Part shown: positions 36,641-46,221 of the stretch, piece after piece
Layout of the letters: every line of letters begins with the position of its first letter
Position numbering within the stretch: the first letter of the stretch is position 1
Assembly: GCF_025024155.1 (NCBI RefSeq)
Contig: NW_026251776.1
Span: forward strand, 124,001 to 188,000
Reading direction: 5' to 3'
DNA length: 64,000 bases
DNA from: Gamsiella multidivaricata
Taxonomy: Eukaryota > Mortierellomycota > Mortierellomycetes > Mortierellales > Mortierellaceae
The notes under the pieces: model-generated
The model's database searches: none
What the model was told of the DNA's origin: nothing
The model's input: only the letters and a program-made list of their open reading frames with translations
Program-made: the position numbers and the translations under genes

Positions 36641-37497
36641 AACAGAGCAAACCTAAGAGCCCACGCTGGAAAAACCGTGCCTCGATGTAATCCGCCCCTT
36701 CGGTCACTGATCAGTCGGATAGAACAGATGGCTAGAAGACAGAGAGAGAGAGAGAGAAAAAGAGGAGAGTGATTGCAAGAGAAGAAAGTGTTGTAAGACA
36801 GAAAAAGAAGAATAAAGGAGTCCATCATGGCGCAGTCGCTGCTTGCGAGAATAAATGGAAGAGAAACACCAGTGCAACATAGTCTACCTTTGCTGAATGA
36901 TCAGAGCCCGCTGAAGAAGAAAGAAGGCCCTCAATGGCCTCGACGGTGGAAACGAGGAACAAGCAAACGACAGATGAGGGAGAGACGACGAAGAAAGACG
37001 AGGGGAAGGGACGCGACGTGCAGCAAGGTACATACAGGGGAATATCGCTGGCATCATCACAACGCTGCAGAGCACAAAAACGCATCAATGGTGCCTGCGA
37101 GTCGCGTCGAAGCTCCTCTACGGCGATCTTGCTCTTTGTCTACGAGTATCTTTTTGGCCGCTACCATGCCCCCAAGGGAATTCCAATTCCGCTTGAGGCA
37201 AGCAGGCTCCGGGTCTAATTGGCTTTGCCAGAGGAGCGTGGAGGCAGCCCAAACAGGTTTGGGAGCATAATGTTGGCGTGCGGGAAGGAGCACTGTGGGA
37301 TGAGGATATGCATTGCTTGCGACTGACCAGAGGATACAGGCACGTGTTTGCTGGCTACCTGTTGCGCACAGCAAATCATTATGGATGTAAAGTATATTGA
37401 GTATACTGCTAGTCATGAATTCCGTCTGGCTGGTACCCTTGTTACTCTGCATGTCATTCTGATTTACTTTAATGAACAGTGACGAGGTACATGTAGT
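36641..37497. other. Intergenic with possible coding remnant
   Basis: A purine-rich stretch (36730-36830, GA repeats) is followed by an ATG frame at 36828 without domains. Around 37120-37200 the plus strand reads LLFVYEYLFGRYHAPKGIP, and at 37237-37395, in another frame, WRQPKQVWEHNVGV and TRGYRHVFAGYLLRTA. Both look coding but no acceptable splice joins them. This may be a decayed small membrane-protein gene or one whose exons I could not resolve. Confidence 0.3.
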
Positions 37498-38332
37498 TTA
37501 CAAAACGGCTTCCTTGCCAAACGCCCAGATGCCGGCCAACGCTGCACACACGCCTCCTGCGGAACCAGCTGCACGCAATCCCGCTATTAATAGTGATATA
37601 AGAAGCAGAAAGACAGATTTCAATAGCCTGTTACAGGTATCAATTGCGTATAAGATAAACAATTGCATTGTGCCCTGCTCAACACTGTGAGCTACCTGTT
37701 GATTTGAAGAGGGCACCGGTCAAGGCCCCGGCGGCAACAGAGTTTAGAGGATCATAGGTGCCGCGGGCTCTGCCAATAGCTCCATTGACCCCGTTATACA
37801 TCAGAGCTAAACAGAGTTCATGAGGTATTGGGACAAACCCCATACTTGAGTAACAGCACAGACGTGTGTTCATTGAAAGACAGAGAGAACAAAACACCAA
37901 TTATTGCTTACCGAGGACACCCGCCGAGTTTCCAATGAATGGTCCTCGACGAGTCATCGAGTTCAAAACAGTGTTAAGGCGGATCTTGATTGCCGGGCTT
38001 GGTGATGATCGAAGACCTTCATAGAAACCAAATGCTCCTCCCATGCTCAGACCGGTAATATAAGTCAAACCTGTTCCATATGTCAAATCGTCCGACCATC
38101 CTCTGCTCGGCAAGATTCCCCCCTGTGCACCGGGAATCGGACCGGCATCGTCCTCGAGGCTGATGTAGTCGAGACCGCCGCCGCTACTGAGGCCGGCCAG
38201 GGGGTGGAGCCGTGCAGGATCGTATGCTGTGTTGGAAAGAAAAGAACTGACGGTGTCGCTGGGGTTGAAGTCCTCTGGAGTTGAGTTGATAGGCTCGAAC
38301 GTATCATCATCCTCGATATTCGGGTGTAACAT
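37498..38332 (-). CDS. TIM23: Mitochondrial inner membrane translocase TIM23
   Basis: TIM23 is the channel-forming subunit for presequence-driven protein import across the mitochondrial inner membrane. Exons 38332-37912, 37806-37696 and 37583-37498 join in frame to 205 aa. The N-terminal intermembrane-space part contains YDPARLHPLAGLSSG and LEDDAGPIPG. The membrane domain follows with TYGTGLTYITGLSMGGAFG, RLNTVLNSMTRRGPFIGNSAG, GVNGAIGRARGTYDPLNSVAAG and a last helix GGVCAALAGIWAFG. These are the Tim17/22/23 family signatures. An in-frame ATG 78 bp upstream (38410) could extend the N terminus, but the start used gives a typical length. It shares a 230-bp divergent promoter with the G-patch gene. 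Confidence 0.95.
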
Positions 38333-38562
38333 AATGTGATATATGCGAGGGCTTGCTCTCGTTGTCCAGGTATTCCTTGGCTTTGGTGAATTGTCTTGTG
38401 GGAATGGCAATGGTCAGAAAAAAAGCGATGGCCCAACAGTGATCAGGGATCCTCAAAATCGGCCAATACCAGTAAAGCAGTCCGATGTAAAGCACCACCG
38501 AGCATGCTTCTCAAGTTGATCCGACTTTTCCATGAACCCGACATCCTATTCAACTTACAGTC

Positions 38563-39852
38563 ATGAGCAGTGTCGGGAACGAGGAAGAGGAGGAGGACTA
38601 CATGTCTGAAGCCTTCTTGGAAAGCCTTGCCCAGGATAGCGCGAATGACAAGACGAGGAGAGAAAATATTACATATTCAGAGCGGCGACGACAAAAGCAC
38701 ACTGAGCACCTTGCCAACCTTCCCAAGCCGCTGCATGTCCGAGAAAAGGAGGCGCGAGAGAAAGGATTGACCAAGGAGATTGGGGAGGAAAATAAGGGCA
38801 TGGCTATGCTCCTCAAGATGGGATTCAAGTATGTTTATCAAGAAAGCAAGGCCAGTCTTTCAAGGACATAGTACTTGACTTCGTGAGTACTAATCAAGGC
38901 TTTCCTCCAACGCGTCATGGTGTTCTTAGAAAAGGTGGAACGCTAGGAGCATCAAAACCACAGACCAGCATTGCAGAAGCGTCCGCTCCTTCAAAAACAT
39001 CTCCCGATTCGATAAGCAAGGATGGTAAAGCCCTCGGTCGCTCGGATGCACTGCGGGCACCTCTCGAGATTCAGATCAAACAGGGCCGCGGTGGACTGGG
39101 TATGGATTCTTTACGGAAACGACAAGCTGAGGAAGAATTACAAAGACACGAGAGTGAGGCCCATCGCGTCTTTGATGAGGGCTTTCGTGGTCAGAAGCGC
39201 AATCAATTTGAGCTCGAGAAACGGACGCGTCAAGTGGGAGCAGCAAGAGGAATCTGCATGGTCATGGATGCCAAGAAGGCTCAAGCTGATTCTGAAATAG
39301 CTGAGACAAATCAACTCAGAAACTTAGGAAGATCCAACTCGTTTTGGTGGATCGCAGATTCGGTACCGGACGAAATTCTGGGCACGAAATTGATGGGCCC
39401 TGGCGCCGAAGTTGTCGTTCAAGAGGACGGGTTGGCACTGGAACGGGGTGAGGAGGCTTCGATAGGCGCGTTTGATCACAGCGATGATGAGGATGGTGGC
39501 CCGGAGCACAAGAAGGAGAAAAGGATCAAACTAGACCCCTTGCGAACTGTTGAAGTCTATGACAATGTCGTGCAGGACGAGGAACCACCAAAGTGGGGCG
39601 AAAGACCAGATTTTGCGCAGCTGGAGGTATGATTCCATAGTATATTGACTTGAAACTGCTTGGGATTGATTGATACATTTGAACTCACATTAACTACTAC
39701 CTTTTCCTCGATCATAGATGCCTGAGAAACTTGCAAAAGTGGTTCAACATCTTCGGGATGAGCATCTCTATTGCTTCTGGTGTTCTGCTCAGTACAGTGA
39801 TCCTGAAGATCTGGCAGAGAATTGCCCTGGGCCTACTGAAGATGATCACTAA
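38563..39852 (+). CDS. GPATCH11-like G-patch protein
   Basis: Exons 38563-38828, 38930-39626 and 39718-39852 give 365 aa. The protein begins with an acidic segment and EEDYMSEAFL. The G-patch (a DEAH-helicase activating motif) starts KGMAMLLKMGFKKGGTLGAS across intron 1 and ends IQIKQGRGGLGM. The C terminus has the conserved HLYCFWCSAQYSDPEDLAENCPG block found in GPATCH11/CCDC75 proteins, which places it in that family rather than among other G-patch proteins. A nuclear role with spliceosomal or kinetochore links is known for the family. Intron 1 carries a perfect TACTAAT branch site at about 38889. It is tail-to-tail with Cwc2 (86 bp). Confidence 0.9.
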
Positions 39853-39938
39853 CTGCCATGTTCTCTTGTAGTATGCGCTGTTGTAAATAAACAACATAAA
39901 GGATATTGTTATGTTTTTTTGACGATGCAACTGATTTA

Positions 39939-41339
39939 TTAATCGCCATCCTCGCTCGTTGAATCATCGGACCCGTAAGCAATAAGGGCACTAAGTGCAG
40001 AGGTATTGGGCATGGATGGTGCTTGCTTCGGCTCCGACGCTTTGATTGTTGTTCCCGAGAGTAATCCTGGCAATGGCTTCAACAAGAAAGCAGGTGAGGC
40101 GGTATTGGGCGCTGCAGTTGATAACGACGCCTTCACGCGATCCTGTAATGAGGGTACCGAGCCAACATCACCCTGAGCCGAGCTTCCGCTACCTGCGCTC
40201 TCCTGATAGTGCCCTAGACGAATGGGATCGTATTGCTGCGTCTCATGGTTATATCCGTAGTCGCCATAATCATAATAGTATTGACCATCAGCTCCACGAT
40301 ACAACTGCGGCACTTGAGCATGAGCTCCATTAGATGTATCATTCTCAGCAGCAGTAGATTCCTGTTTTTGCCGTTTCCCTGGTCCGGGCATCTCAGCTTT
40401 TTCTGATCCAGGAAGGTGCTGTGCTTGCTTGAAGTCAACCGACAGCTTGGACTCTATTACCTCTCGCGTAAGTTCGACGGCCTTGCGCTTATTTACTGCC
40501 TGCACTCGTGGGTTCGGATCCTCAGTAGCCCATCTGATATTCAAAACCTTTAAACAGAAAGAATATTTTCAAGGCAGTCAGCGACTCCTTCTTTCTGGTG
40601 GGGCTTCGATAGTCAGCATGTTTTACGGCATTCATGCTTACCTCTGTGTGGTCCAAGGACTGGTTCGCCATAGCCTCCTTCGCGAACTCGGCATTCAATC
40701 GACTTCGATAGGTAACAAAAGCGACGCCTTTGTCCGCCAATACCTTGAGTCGTTCGACTTCACCCCATGCGCTGAAGTGTTTTTCGACGACAGCCTGGAT
40801 GTCGGGAGACGGCTGTATCCTGCCGACATAAAGCGTCCTACTATCAGACCGCATTGACCCTACGCCGCCGCGATCGTCCCTATGCTCGTCGAATCGCTCA
40901 CGTCCAAAAACATCCATTCCAGAGTCCACATGATCCTGTCGCGTAGGAATCCTGTGAAGCCAGCCGCAGTCCTCGCTGTAATGAAGGGAAACGCAGGTTA
41001 GCATCCGAACAAGTCGTTGTGATCTGTTTACTACCTTTATGCCTGATTCATTCTCGTCTCGTACCCATTCGGGCAGCATCCCTTTGCGAAGAACGCGCAA
41101 AAGTACGCATTCGGGTTATATGTTCCCTTGGTCCTGCCTGAATCTTTGGTTAGGTCACATCGATAGGCCGCCTTCTCCTTGCCGCTGCCACCCGATTCTC
41201 TTGACCGACCGCCTCCACTCCACCGATCATAATAGATGTTGTAGGTCTGCCCTGGCTGTCCCGAAGATCTACCAGCGACGGATCCTTGTTGGCCGAAAAC
41301 CTTTTCTTTGGCGACTTGTCTTCGCGCAGGTCGTGACAT
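39939..41339 (-). CDS. CWC2: Pre-mRNA splicing factor Cwc2
   Basis: Cwc2 (RBM22 in animals) binds U6 snRNA and helps form the spliceosome active site. Exons 41339-41065, 40975-40642 and 40547-39939 join to 405 aa. The Torus region is GQTYNIYYDRWSGGG; the CCCH zinc finger is split by intron 1 (FFAKGCCPNG then EDCGWLHRIP). The RRM follows, with RTLYVGRI as RNP2 and VAFVTYR as RNP1, and then IRWATEDPNPR. The C-terminal tail is low complexity with Tyr-rich YYDYGDYGYN. An alternative ATG at 41369 would add ten residues. The coding start lies only about 35 bp from transposon-derived sequence (41374), so its promoter or leader is partly made of mobile-element rem­nants. Confidence 0.95.
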
Positions 41340-41373
41340 TACTGGTGTACTTAGCAATGCTCCACGCATGAGG

Positions 41374-41470
41374 GCAAGTTATCTATTTGACAACCCGGGT
41401 TGCCATGCATTATTTGCCAACCCCCCCCTCCCCTAATTGACTGCTGCTATGAGACTTATTTTGGCCTGCT
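41374..41470 (+). mobile_element. Fragment of the 384-bp inverted-repeat element
   Basis: About 97 bp match the reverse complement of the right end of the element at 45679-46062, including AAGTTATCTATTTGACAACC, the CCGGGTTGCCATGCATTA block, CTAATTGACTGCT and GAGACTTATTTTGG. The rest of the element is missing, and the sequence passes directly into a pogo terminal-repeat fragment. Confidence 0.8.
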
Positions 41471-41580
41471 GTATTTTTCGCCTTTAGAATAGCTCGTTCA
41501 AAGAGGTTCAATTCAAAGTTTTATTGCAGGTTTGCGCGCGGAAAATGGGATAAAAACGAGTTTCGACTATACTGCAACTG
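41471..41580 (+). mobile_element. Degenerate pogo terminal-repeat fragment
   Basis: The segment resembles the right terminal repeat of the pogo element at 51916-52067. Shared blocks are TATTTTTCG, CTTTAGAATAG, GAGGTTCAATTCAA and the end AAAACGAGTTTCGACT followed by TA. It is clearly diverged and lacks the rest of the element. Confidence 0.75.
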
Positions 41581-41629
41581 GATAGGTTCAAGTATGCAAA
41601 CAATTTGATAGGGAGCAAGGGACGCCATG

Positions 41630-43721
41630 TCAAGTCAATTTGGTAAGGCAACTACGAGGCCTCTCTTCATCCTTGTCCTTGTCTGCGGCCTTCAATGCCG
41701 TTGGGTCCACATATTCATCAACCACAACTTTAGGAATTGGTATTCGGTTGCCCTTGACGTAATAGGAGGGGCGGCGCCATTTTCCCTTCATGCCACGGTT
41801 ACTATCGCGTGCCTTGATTGCGGCGAGGGTTTTCGATACCACCTCCTACCACAGTTGACGCATAAAATGGCTTAAGAAACAGCCAGACAGCCAGACAGCC
41901 AGACGCCTGGGCACCAAAGAGCAATAAAAGAATAATCACTTACATGCACTAACTTCAAAAGACCTAATCCAGGGCAAAGAAGACTGAGTTGGAGGTTGTT
42001 ACGCGGAAGCTCAAAGGCTCCTATTGATTTGACAACGTATAGAGCTTCGTGATCTAACGACATCAGGGAAATCTCGCAGCGAGAGCCTAAGAAGTCATGC
42101 AAATCAGTGCCGTGATCATTAAGCAGAAGAGGTGTTGCTAAACGCAAAAGTACTTACGTCTTATCAAGAATCCAACTACTATAGGGCCCTTAATCCCGGC
42201 ACCGAGCATGTGATCTATCATCAGTTTCTGCATGCAAGGGAGCTTCCGCTGGTCCCCTTCCAAATCGTTATCATTTGCCCCTGGTTTCTTGATCTCAACA
42301 ATCAAAAGAGGAAATTCATCGTATTCCGCGAAATAATCGGGGTTATACGCCTCCTCAAAACCGGCGGGAGTGGGTAGTGGGTCTCGACTCCTAAAACGGA
42401 CCATAGCAGAAAACGAGAAATTTAGGAGCTGTTCGTATTGTAAATGTAACCATCGGCTACTCATTTTGACTTACCAATGATCCGACAGCTCCAGATCGCC
42501 GACTACGCCGAGGATAATATTTTTCACAATGGCCTGCGTGTAAGTGTCTTCATTCTGTGTCAGTGATGGCGGAGGGATGGGATATGAAGTACTGTGCTGC
42601 CAGAGGTAGGGTCTTTCCGTATAATGACGAAGAATGTCTGTTACAAGGCTCTCTCCTTCTGTTTGGATTTTGTTCCGAATGTGTCTTTTGGTCTCCTGGA
42701 ATGAATGTGATGCCGCAAACACAGAGCAGTCTAAAAGTAACTTCATTTCTCGATCAGGTGGTGTGGGTAGTGGTGTCGATAAAAATGATGTCAAGATGTT
42801 CGTCGGGACGTGTTTCTTCAGGAAGTTCGCGTCAAAAATAAAATTAATCGTTCTAAAGCACGCATGCATTATAAACAAGATACAAGAGAGATGTCAGACT
42901 ATTGAAAAAAAAAAAGTTCAGAAGCCATACAGCAACCACTTACAACAAATCCGAAACATCCGTGATCTCGCTTTGCTTTTTTATCATTGATCTTCGCGCG
43001 TCCATCAGTAGCTGGGAAACATCAAGTTGGTCGATTATGAGGCGAGCGTTTGTAGTCAGTCGTGAAGATGATGTGCCTGGTCCAACTAAATGATCGATAA
43101 AGCGGAAGTCAATGGAGTTCAGAGATGATCTGGTCGAAGAGGGATTGGAATCGGCGTAATCGCTTCCACATTCCGAAGGGAACTCGACTTCCAGGAAGGT
43201 GACTTTTTTATGGGGTGGTTCAGGACTTGGAGCGCTCACATCAGCCTCTTCAGCCTCCTCTCCAATCTCAGAGACAACTTCTGCAGCTGATCTTTTCGAG
43301 GGAACCGAACTCTCCGACGAAGTAGTTGTGAGCCGCCTCTTGCTGTCGTCTGATTTTCCACGAAGGCCTTGGGTGGTCTCTATCAGATCCAAAGGAAAAT
43401 AAATGCAGTTTACAATCGATCCCATTTAAGCATGAAAAAACCAGTACCAAGACGATAATAGCTGTTCTTACTGGCAACCTGATGTCGCACGAAAGTCTGT
43501 AAGACGGTACTGGCCGATACATGTGAGTAACTGATGTTTCCCTGTATCAACACATCGTGGTACTCCTCCCGACATTGAGCCGCGTCAAGCCTGTATTGAA
43601 TTGCTGATGAGTCTCCACGTCCACGCTGCCGACCAACATATGCTACAAAGCAAGAGTATATCTTCTCAAAGGTGCCGTGGTCATGGGTGTCGGTAAGCAC
43701 GAAATCTTTAAATGTCTTCAT
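41630..43721 (-). CDS. PD-(D/E)XK nuclease-like protein of unknown role
   Basis: Six exons (43721-43448, 43379-42944, 42852-42475, 42390-42158, 42086-41944 and 41845-41630) join in frame to 559 aa with no internal stop. The C-terminal half contains YFAEYDEFPLLIVEIKKPG, which fits the acidic residue plus E-x-K core of the PD-(D/E)XK nuclease fold, followed by LEGDQRKLPCMQKLMIDHML and a later ISLMSLDHEALYVVKSI strand pair typical of such folds. The middle has a lysine/serine-rich segment (SKRRLTTTSSESS) and acidic patches. The N terminus (MKTFKDFVLTDTHDHG) also occurs at 36380. I do not recognise a named family; related genes may be multi-copy in this lineage. A TATA-like CTATATACG lies about 50 bp upstream, just before the repeat array. 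Confidence 0.75.
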
Positions 43722-43804
43722 TCCTAACAAGTTGTCTCGGGTATACCAGGGTTAGTCATTAAGTTGTGCGTATATAGAGGTACAGAAAAGTCGAGAAACA
43801 AAAA

Positions 43805-44548
43805 CCAAAGGCCAATGAGAGAAAGAGCTCCATCTCTGCCCGCACCTGTGAGGCATCAGATGAGCGACAGTGAGCATAACCAGACGCAGAGGCCTTCTGG
43901 ACAGTGGCTGAAAGTCCGCACCCGTATGGATGTACAGTCAGTGCTGTGCATCCCACCCTCATAGACACAGTAGGAGCAATGAATAAATCGAAGCCAAAGG
44001 CCAATGAAAGAAAGAGCTCCATCTCTGCCCGCACCTGTGAGGCATCAGATGAGCGACAGTGAGCATAACCAGACGCAGAGGCCTTCTGGACAGTGGCTGA
44101 AAGTCCGCACCCGTATGGATGTACAGTCAGTGCTGTGCATCCCACCCTCATAGACACAGTAGGAGCAATGAATAAATCGAAGCCAAAGGCCAATGAAAGA
44201 AAGAGCTCCATCTCTGCCCGCACCTGTGAGGCATCAGATGAGCGACAGTGAGCATAACCAGACGCAGAGGCCTTCTGGACAGTGGCTGAAAGTCCGCACC
44301 CGTATGGATGTACAGTCAGTGCTGTGCATCCCACCCTCATAGACACAGTAGGAGCAATGAATAAATCGAAGCCAAAGGCCAATGAAAGAAAGAGCTCCAT
44401 CTCTGCCCGCACCTGTGAGGCATCAGATGAGCGACAGTGAGCATAACCAGACGCAGAGGCCTTCTGGACAGTGGCTGAAAGTCCGCACCCGTATGGATGT
44501 ACAGTCAGTGCTGTGCATCCCACCCTCATAGACACAGTAGGAGCAATG
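43805..44548. repeat. Four-copy 189-bp tandem array
   Basis: Units start at about 43805, 43994, 44183 and 44372 and are nearly identical; the last is a few bases short. The period, 189 bp, is exactly 63 codons, so one minus-strand frame stays open through all copies (44622 to 43759), repeating the segment that includes CTALTVHPYGCGLSATVQKA and GYAHCRSSDAS. The array ends about 80 bp upstream of the PD-(D/E)XK gene start. Whether it is transcribed leader, coding or promoter is unclear. Confidence 0.92.
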
Positions 44549-44555
44549 TAACAAA

Positions 44556-44801
44556 CTGACTCTTTCGGAATGGAAGTCAATAGAACATTACCTTCGTCAA
44601 GAGAAAAAGGAGCAGGAGGCACAAGTCGCGGATGAGGACTGGTTTGCGGGAAAAATGAGCGATGAAGAGGCGAACAAGCGAGGTGAAGGGAAGCGGGGTG
44701 ATGAAGGAGAGGACATTGAGGGGGACGAAAGCTACGTCATCAGTGACGCAGACTTAAGGGTGGAAAGGACCATCCTATTTTGGAACAATCTTCTTGTTTG
44801 A
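44556..44801 (+). pseudogene. Headless C-terminal gene remnant
   Basis: A plus-strand frame begins CTG at 44556 and ends TGA at 44799-44801. It reads LTLSEWKSIEHYLRQEKKE, DEDWFAGKMSDEEANKRG and DLRVERTILFWNNLLV, which looks like a real charged C-terminal exon. It starts within 8 bp of the end of the tandem array and has no start codon or acceptor upstream, so its 5' part seems to have been lost or separated by the array. Confidence 0.5.
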
Positions 44802-44874
44802 CAACGGCTAACTGCTTCAGCACATTTATTTCTGACATCTTTGTCCCGCCTGGACAGTATTGAGGCCCTTTACC

Positions 44875-45336
44875 TCAAGCGAGGCCTTCCTTACTCCTGC
44901 AGTTGTGGTCTGAAAGTACTCGAGCGTACATTTCATCTTTTGTTGAGCTAGCGGCAATGACGATCTCCGGTATCATGTTTTTCAGATCGACCTCAAGATC
45001 CTGAAGCTCCTGCTCTTGTTCTTTTTCTCTGGCCATTCTTTTCTGTTTCGCCTTTTCTGCCCTTTGCCTATGAAGTAGAAGAAGGATTGATGATGGAAGG
45101 GTTTGCTCCAAAGACGGTGGAAGTGTTGAATCAGGTGAAGGGTCAAAATCCTTCTGGTCGGCCTGTACTTGTAAGTGGTCAACTTCGTAAGGCTCTCCTT
45201 GATAAGAAATCTCCATACCCTTCTAGACCTTTGCGATTAAATACGTATGTTTGTACGGCGCCTGACGTTGAGCATAATAGTTGCAGCGACAGGCAGCAAT
45301 GATGGCGGATTCTTCGTCTGTACGGACGTCATATGT
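44875..45336 (-). pseudogene. Interrupted hypothetical ORF
   Basis: The minus-strand frame from ATG 45216 to 44875 encodes 113 aa with a Lys/Glu-rich coiled coil (RAEKAKQKRMAREKEQEQEL). The same frame continues upstream as AIIAACRCNYYAQRQAPYK and KHTYLIAKV, broken by one TAG at about 45226. This suggests a longer gene interrupted by a stop, or an intron I cannot place. No family is recognised. Confidence 0.4.
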
Positions 45337-45665
45337 AAGACTTGTGGGTGAGCGAGGAACAACGAGGTGAAAACAAGGGGAGACGAGTGAACAAGGTGAG
45401 TGAACAGAGACGAATGTGTGAAGACAATTGTTTATTGGCTAGACTGTTGTGAGTATATGAACTGTGGTTCAACTACATAGCCTGTCCTTCTTTATATACA
45501 TCAGACGAATAAAGGTCCTGATTAGTAATCCATGGTTTTAGACGCTTCGATGCTGCCTTTGCTCATCTTTACATCATGGAGCTCTCTGTGATGAGGGCGA
45601 CGTTGATCCAATCTAAGACGCGTCTAGCGTCACATGACAATACCAATCAGAGTTAAACTCTGACA
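45334..45665 (-). mobile_element. Possible solo LTR
   Basis: On the minus strand the segment begins TGTCAGAG and ends CTTACA, has a TATATAAAG at about 45488 and an AATAAA about 60 bp further on (about 45430), the order expected in an LTR. No matching 5-bp target duplication is seen (TGAAT versus TCATA), and no second copy is in the window. It could instead be an ordinary promoter and leader of the ORF at 45336. Confidence 0.3.
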
Positions 45666-45678
45666 TGAATCCACGCGT

Positions 45679-46062
45679 GAAGTTATCTATTTGACAACCC
45701 GGGTTGCCATGCATTGTTTGCCAACCCCTCTAATTGACCGCTGATGCTGCCCACTGTACACTTGCCCACCGCAGGCTGCACTAACTCGCATCTGCTTGCT
45801 CTTGCCACTCCTCCTCACTGCTCCACTACTCCTCTCCTCCTCCTCCTTTACCCCTGCTGAGAAATCATTACACTAGCCTGCCCACATCCTCGTAGCATGG
45901 ATCCAGCTGTACTGAGTAGAGCCGGCCTGACCGCTGCCTCAATCGCCGCTGCAGTGTATGTGGATTCAGCAGGCGGGCCAAAATAAGTCTCGTAGTAGCA
46001 GTCAATTAGGGGGGGTTGGCAGATAATGCATGGCAACCCGGGTTGTCAAATAGATAACTTCC
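45679..46062. mobile_element. 384-bp MITE-like element with inverted repeats
   Basis: The ends are inverted repeats of about 55-60 bp starting GAAGTTATCTATTTGACAAC and continuing CCGGGTTGCCATGCATT with few mismatches. The element is flanked by the direct repeat CCACGCGT (45671-45678 and 46063-46070), an 8-bp target duplication as made by hAT and some other DNA transposons. The interior has a CT-rich stretch, then an ATG at 45898 opening a short frame MDPAVLSRAGLTAASIAAA. It has no transposase, so it is a non-autonomous deletion derivative. Confidence 0.85.
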
Positions 46063-46221
46063 CCACGCGTTACAGCACTTACTTTAAACCTCATAACCTC
46101 ATCGTCTTTGCAGATTTCCGACATCCGACCTCTTTTCCATTGAGTCGATCACATTACTTCAGCTAAACACTACACATTCGACAGCAGCTCTCTCATCGTA
46201 CCACTCGACGTACAGAAAGTG

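Noticed and set aside
36827..37270. 147-codon plus-strand frame starting MAQSLLARING
   Set aside because: Composition is basic and low complexity with no domain, and it overlaps purine-rich intergenic DNA.
43805..44548. CRISPR-like array
   Set aside because: Units are 189 bp, contiguous and nearly identical with no spacers; it is a simple tandem repeat.
45334..45665. Assignment as a definite retrotransposon LTR
   Set aside because: TATA and poly(A) signals are in LTR order, but there is no target duplication and no second copy, so only a low-confidence feature is kept.
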